Below, in pieces: positions 43,016-45,436 of a stretch of DNA of 45,436 bases. This DNA is from Candidatus Aminicenans sakinawicola JGI OTU-1 (GTDB taxonomy: Bacteria; Acidobacteriota; Aminicenantia; Aminicenantales; Aminicenantaceae): contig AWNV01000017.1 in the NCBI GenBank assembly GCA_000493965.1, forward strand, positions 1 through 45,436, given 5' to 3'. Positions within the stretch are counted from its first letter, which is position 1; the number at the start of each line of letters is the position of its first letter. The position numbers were made by a program, and so were the translations under genes. The notes beneath the pieces were generated by a model. That model was not told where the DNA came from, made no database searches, and worked only from the letters and a program-made list of their open reading frames with translations.

Positions 43016-43051
43016 TGCCAGTCACATGTCATATGTGACCTGTCACTGGCA
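43016..43051. promoter_or_regulatory. 36-bp imperfect palindrome between gcvT and gcvH
   Basis: The outer arms are TGCCAGT (43016-43022) and ACTGGCA (43045-43051). Inside, ACA/TGT and GTCA/TGAC continue the pairing with two mismatches, so a hairpin of 14-15 pairs forms on RNA of either strand. No U-run follows, so a simple terminator is unlikely. It could stabilise mRNA, be a processing site, or bind a dimeric regulator. Confidence 0.7.
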
Positions 43052-43107
43052 ACGGAAATTCTTCAATCTTTCAAAAAAGTGTTTATTACTTTTGTTTCTG
43101 TGTTTTT

Positions 43108-44193
43108 CTAACTACGTTTATAAAAAGGCGTAGGGACAACTTTAGCATTGACAATACTTCCTCTTATCTCAATTCCAAATTCAGTACCGACCTTTGTAAA
43201 TTCAACAGGAAGATAAGCAGTCCCAATACTTTTCTTTAAATATGGAGAAAAAGTTCCTGAAGCCACTTCAGAAACCTTCTTCCCCTCTATGAAAACAGGA
43301 TAATGAGAACGGGCAATTCCTCTGCCCATAACTTCAAACCCAATAATTTTTCTTTTAATTCCTTCTTCTTTTTGTCTAAGTAGAACTTCCCTTCCCATGA
43401 AATCTCCTTTCTTAAACTTAACAATCCAGCGCAGGTCTGCTTCCAGAACGGTTGTAGTTTCATCAATATCATTCCCATACAGCCTTAGCATGGATTCCAA
43501 CCGGAGTGTATCACGAGCTCCGAGACCAACAGGAAGAAGGCCAAAAGGTTTACCTTTATCTATGACAGCCTCCCAGATTATGCCTGGTTTAGAAGAAAGA
43601 GTATAAATTTCAAAACCGTCTTCTCCTGTATAACCTGTACGTGAAACAATAGATTCAATACCAGCAACCTTTCTTCTACTATAATTAAAGGGCTTCATTC
43701 CTTCTAAATCAATATCTGTCAGCATATGAAGAATTTCTAAAGCCTTTGGCCCCTGGATAGCAAGCTGTGAATAATCATCACTCTGATTCTCAACCTTAAC
43801 ATCAAAACCATGCTTATGACTGAGGATCCATTCATAATCCTTATCAGAATTAGACGCATTAACAACCAAAAAATATTTATTTTCATCCAGATAATAAACT
43901 AAAAGGTCATCAATAAAAGTCCCCGGTGGAGTAGTTAACGCAGAATACTGGGCCTTCCCCTCAGTTAAACGGGCCGCATTATTTGGCGTTAAATACTGGA
44001 CAAAATCAAGCGCCTGACTTCCTGAAATAAGGATTTCTCCCATGTGACTCACATCAAACAATCCAGCTCTATTGCGTACTGCAAGATGCTCTTCGATTAT
44101 TCCAGAATACTCAATTGGCATCTCCCAGCCGAAGAACTCGACCATCCTGGCTTTATGACTTTTATGGAAGCTATTAAGACGTGTCTTTTTCAT
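43108..44193 (-). CDS. gcvT: Aminomethyltransferase (glycine cleavage T protein)
   Basis: Moves the methylene group from the H-protein to tetrahydrofolate and releases ammonia. FDVSHMGEI, YLTPNNAARLTEGKAQYSAL, LAIQGPKALEIL, SRTGYTGEDGFEIY and GLGARDTLRLESMLRLYGND are the family blocks. The length of 361 is normal. AGAGGAAAACC precedes the ATG. First gene of the six-gene operon. No glycine riboswitch is evident in the 161-bp upstream region. Confidence 0.96.
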   Translation of the reverse strand: MKKTRLNSFHKSHKARMVEFFGWEMPIEYSGIIEEHLAVRNRAGLFDVSHMGEILISGSQALDFVQYLTPNNAARLTEGKAQYSALTTPPGTFIDDLLVYYLDENKYFLVVNASNSDKDYEWILSHKHGFDVKVENQSDDYSQLAIQGPKALEILHMLTDIDLEGMKPFNYSRRKVAGIESIVSRTGYTGEDGFEIYTLSSKPGIIWEAVIDKGKPFGLLPVGLGARDTLRLESMLRLYGNDIDETTTVLEADLRWIVKFKKGDFMGREVLLRQKEEGIKRKIIGFEVMGRGIARSHYPVFIEGKKVSEVASGTFSPYLKKSIGTAYLPVEFTKVGTEFGIEIRGSIVNAKVVPTPFYKRS

Positions 44194-44224
44194 GGTTTTC
44201 CTCTATTATATCCCTTTATAATGG

Positions 44225-44255
44225 TTAACCTGAATATTCATGAAAACTGTCGATA
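44225..44255 (+). repeat. Dispersed terminal repeat between gcvT and argS
   Basis: TTAACCTGAATATTCATGAA then AACTGTCGATA is a copy of the 'AAAATTGCCGATA' subtype with one missing T in the core. It lies in the divergent promoter region, 32 bp upstream of the gcvT start. Confidence 0.7.
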
Positions 44256-44314
44256 CTATAAAATAATTTAGTATCATATAACAACCATCGATGCAAGAAA
44301 AATTCTCTGCCTCC

Positions 44315-44342
44315 TTGCCCAATTGGCCAAATTTGTTATAAT
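44315..44342 (+). promoter_or_regulatory. Putative promoter of argS
   Basis: TTGCCC (44315-44320) and a perfect TATAAT (44337-44342) with 16-bp spacing. The ATG at 44355 follows only 12 bases after the -10 box, so the leader would be about 5-7 bases, too short for a Shine-Dalgarno. Confidence 0.6.
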
Positions 44343-44354
44343 GAGAATTCCATC

Positions 44355-45436
44355 ATGAAGGAATTAAAACTCTATCTTAAAGAAAAAATCTACAAACTCC
44401 TGAAAGATAAATATCCTCTGGAACGAGAAGAGCTGGAAATTACATATACTCCTCAAATCAAAATGGGAGACCTTGCCCTGGCATTTCCCTTTCTCCTGGC
44501 AAAAAAAATAAAGAGGCAGCCAAGAGAATTGGCACTTGAAATCATCCCCCAGCTTTCATCTCTTAAAAGAGTTGAAAGAATCGAGGCAGCAGGAGGAGGA
44601 TACATTAACCTTTATTTGGATAGAAGAAATTTTTTCTCCAAGAAAATTCTATCTTCCGGAAACACTTCTCTCCTTCCCCAGGAGAAAAAAGTCATTATAG
44701 AGCATACCAACATTAACCCCAATAAAGCTGCACATATCGGCCATTTAAGGAACGCTGTTCTTGGAGACACTTTAGCACGCTGCCTCAAATTCAAAGGAGA
44801 AAATGTTGAGATTCAAAACTACATAGACGACACTGGAGTCCAAGTAGTAGATATTGTCTTCGGATTTATGGATTTGGAGAAAAAAGCTCTGGAAGACATT
44901 CAAAAAATCAAAGGTAAATTCGATTATTACTGTTGGGATCTCTATACGAAAGTTACTTCATATTTAGAAAGTCATCCAGAATCTTTAAAAAGAAAATCCG
45001 AAATTCTAAAAAAAATAGAAAAAGGAGAAAATCCCGAATTCAAAATAGCAGAATACGTCTCGCGACGAATCATCAATGCCCATCTTCAAACAATGCAGAG
45101 ACTCGGTATAAGCTATGATGTTCTTCCATGTGAAAGCAGTATTCTCGGATTAAAATTCTGGGAAAAGGCCCTCAATCTTCTTAAAAAGAAAAATGCCATC
45201 TCTTTATCAGATGCAGGGATGAACAAAGGATGCTGGGTCATGAAACTTGAAGATGATCCTGATAAGGAAAAAATAATTGTTCGTTCTGATGGGACAGTTA
45301 CTTACGTCGGGAAAGATATCGCTTACCAGCTCTGGAAATTAGGCCTTTTAGGAAAAGATTTTTATTATGAACCTTTTGTAAAGCAGGATGGAAAAATAAT
45401 ATGGATAACATCATCAGCTCCAACCAAATGTTCTGC
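44355..45436 (+). CDS. argS: Arginyl-tRNA synthetase, N-terminal part (cut by window end)
   Basis: Charges tRNA-Arg with arginine. The reading frame is open from ATG 44355 to the end of the window (360 codons; full proteins have about 550). The N-terminal Add1-like domain is followed by EHTNINPNKAAHIGHLRNAV with the HIGH motif at residues 127-130, then NYIDDTGVQVVD. Further on, WVMKLEDD, IIVRSDGTVTYVGKDIAYQL match the family. Divergent from gcvT. No Shine-Dalgarno is visible. Confidence 0.95.
   Translation, partial: MKELKLYLKEKIYKLLKDKYPLEREELEITYTPQIKMGDLALAFPFLLAKKIKRQPRELALEIIPQLSSLKRVERIEAAGGGYINLYLDRRNFFSKKILSSGNTSLLPQEKKVIIEHTNINPNKAAHIGHLRNAVLGDTLARCLKFKGENVEIQNYIDDTGVQVVDIVFGFMDLEKKALEDIQKIKGKFDYYCWDLYTKVTSYLESHPESLKRKSEILKKIEKGENPEFKIAEYVSRRIINAHLQTMQRLGISYDVLPCESSILGLKFWEKALNLLKKKNAISLSDAGMNKGCWVMKLEDDPDKEKIIVRSDGTVTYVGKDIAYQLWKLGLLGKDFYYEPFVKQDGKIIWITSSAPTKCS

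Noticed and set aside
44194..44354. Possible glycine riboswitch upstream of gcvT
   Set aside because: The region is AT-rich, holds a dispersed repeat and lacks the conserved glycine aptamer core; 161 bp also has to serve argS.
1..45436. CRISPR arrays, tRNA or rRNA genes, prophage or intact insertion sequences
   Set aside because: No regularly spaced repeats, cloverleaf sequences, ribosomal RNA blocks or transposase/integrase motifs were recognised by reading; small RNAs could still be missed without covariance searches.

Overview
The window looks like chromosomal DNA of an AT-rich, Gram-negative bacterium. The evidence is waaA (Kdo transferase for lipid A), lnt (apolipoprotein N-acyltransferase), several lipoprotein signal peptides, two-subunit glycyl-tRNA synthetase, split glycine decarboxylase (gcvPA/gcvPB), PyrR and a prfB with the classical +1 frameshift site. 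The mix, including DUF362, AmrS-type radical SAM, fused spermidine-synthase and DUF6599-like genes, suggests an anaerobic Acidobacteriota-like lineage such as Candidatus Aminicenantes. That placement is an inference made without any search. Most genes are housekeeping genes with good Shine-Dalgarno sequences; TTG and GTG starts are common. No tRNA, rRNA, CRISPR array or intact transposase was seen.

Layout. 1-1.1 kb: a nitroreductase between two fragments of a dispersed repeat element. 1.1-5.6 kb: a lipoprotein, then a four-gene ABC exporter operon (two ATPase/permease pairs). 5.7-12.5 kb (mostly minus strand): a circularly permuted phosphoglycerate mutase, an M23 lipoprotein, an N-acyl-D-amino-acid deacylase, a broken alanine racemase remnant, a PAP2 protein and WaaA. 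12.8-21.5 kb (mostly plus): an atypical LuxR regulator, PilZ, coaE, then NfeD protease/slipin, SPOR, lnt and prfB, with a deoxyhypusine-synthase-like protein and an HU homologue on the minus strand. 21.5-29 kb: mazG half-protein, ribF, pyrR-pyrB-pyrC, rnc, Mth938-like, a zinc-ribbon protein and an AI-2E-type permease. 29-36.7 kb: a diguanylate cyclase response regulator with an Hpt protein, a DUF6599-like protein, DUF362/AmrS/fused spermidine synthase, and PilZ. 36.8-44.2 kb (minus): one operon gcvT-gcvH-gcvPA-gcvPB-glyQ-glyS. 44.3 kb to the end: argS, cut by the window edge.

How the genes fit together. The gcv-gly operon ties glycine cleavage to glycine charging. The pyr genes carry early pyrimidine synthesis. 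The GGDEF regulator, Hpt protein and two PilZ proteins point to c-di-GMP signalling. WaaA, Lnt, the M23 and SPOR proteins and the ABC exporters serve the envelope.

Most notable: (1) the phosphoglycerate mutase at 5719-7323 has all the conserved blocks of the cofactor-independent enzyme in circularly permuted order, with the breakpoint inside the phosphotransferase domain and one altered catalytic position; (2) a family of short intergenic repeats with the core CCTGGATTATTCA, which form the ends of small transposase-less elements and occur at more than ten places; (3) an alanine racemase relic whose two ends are fused after an internal deletion, directly beside one of these repeats.
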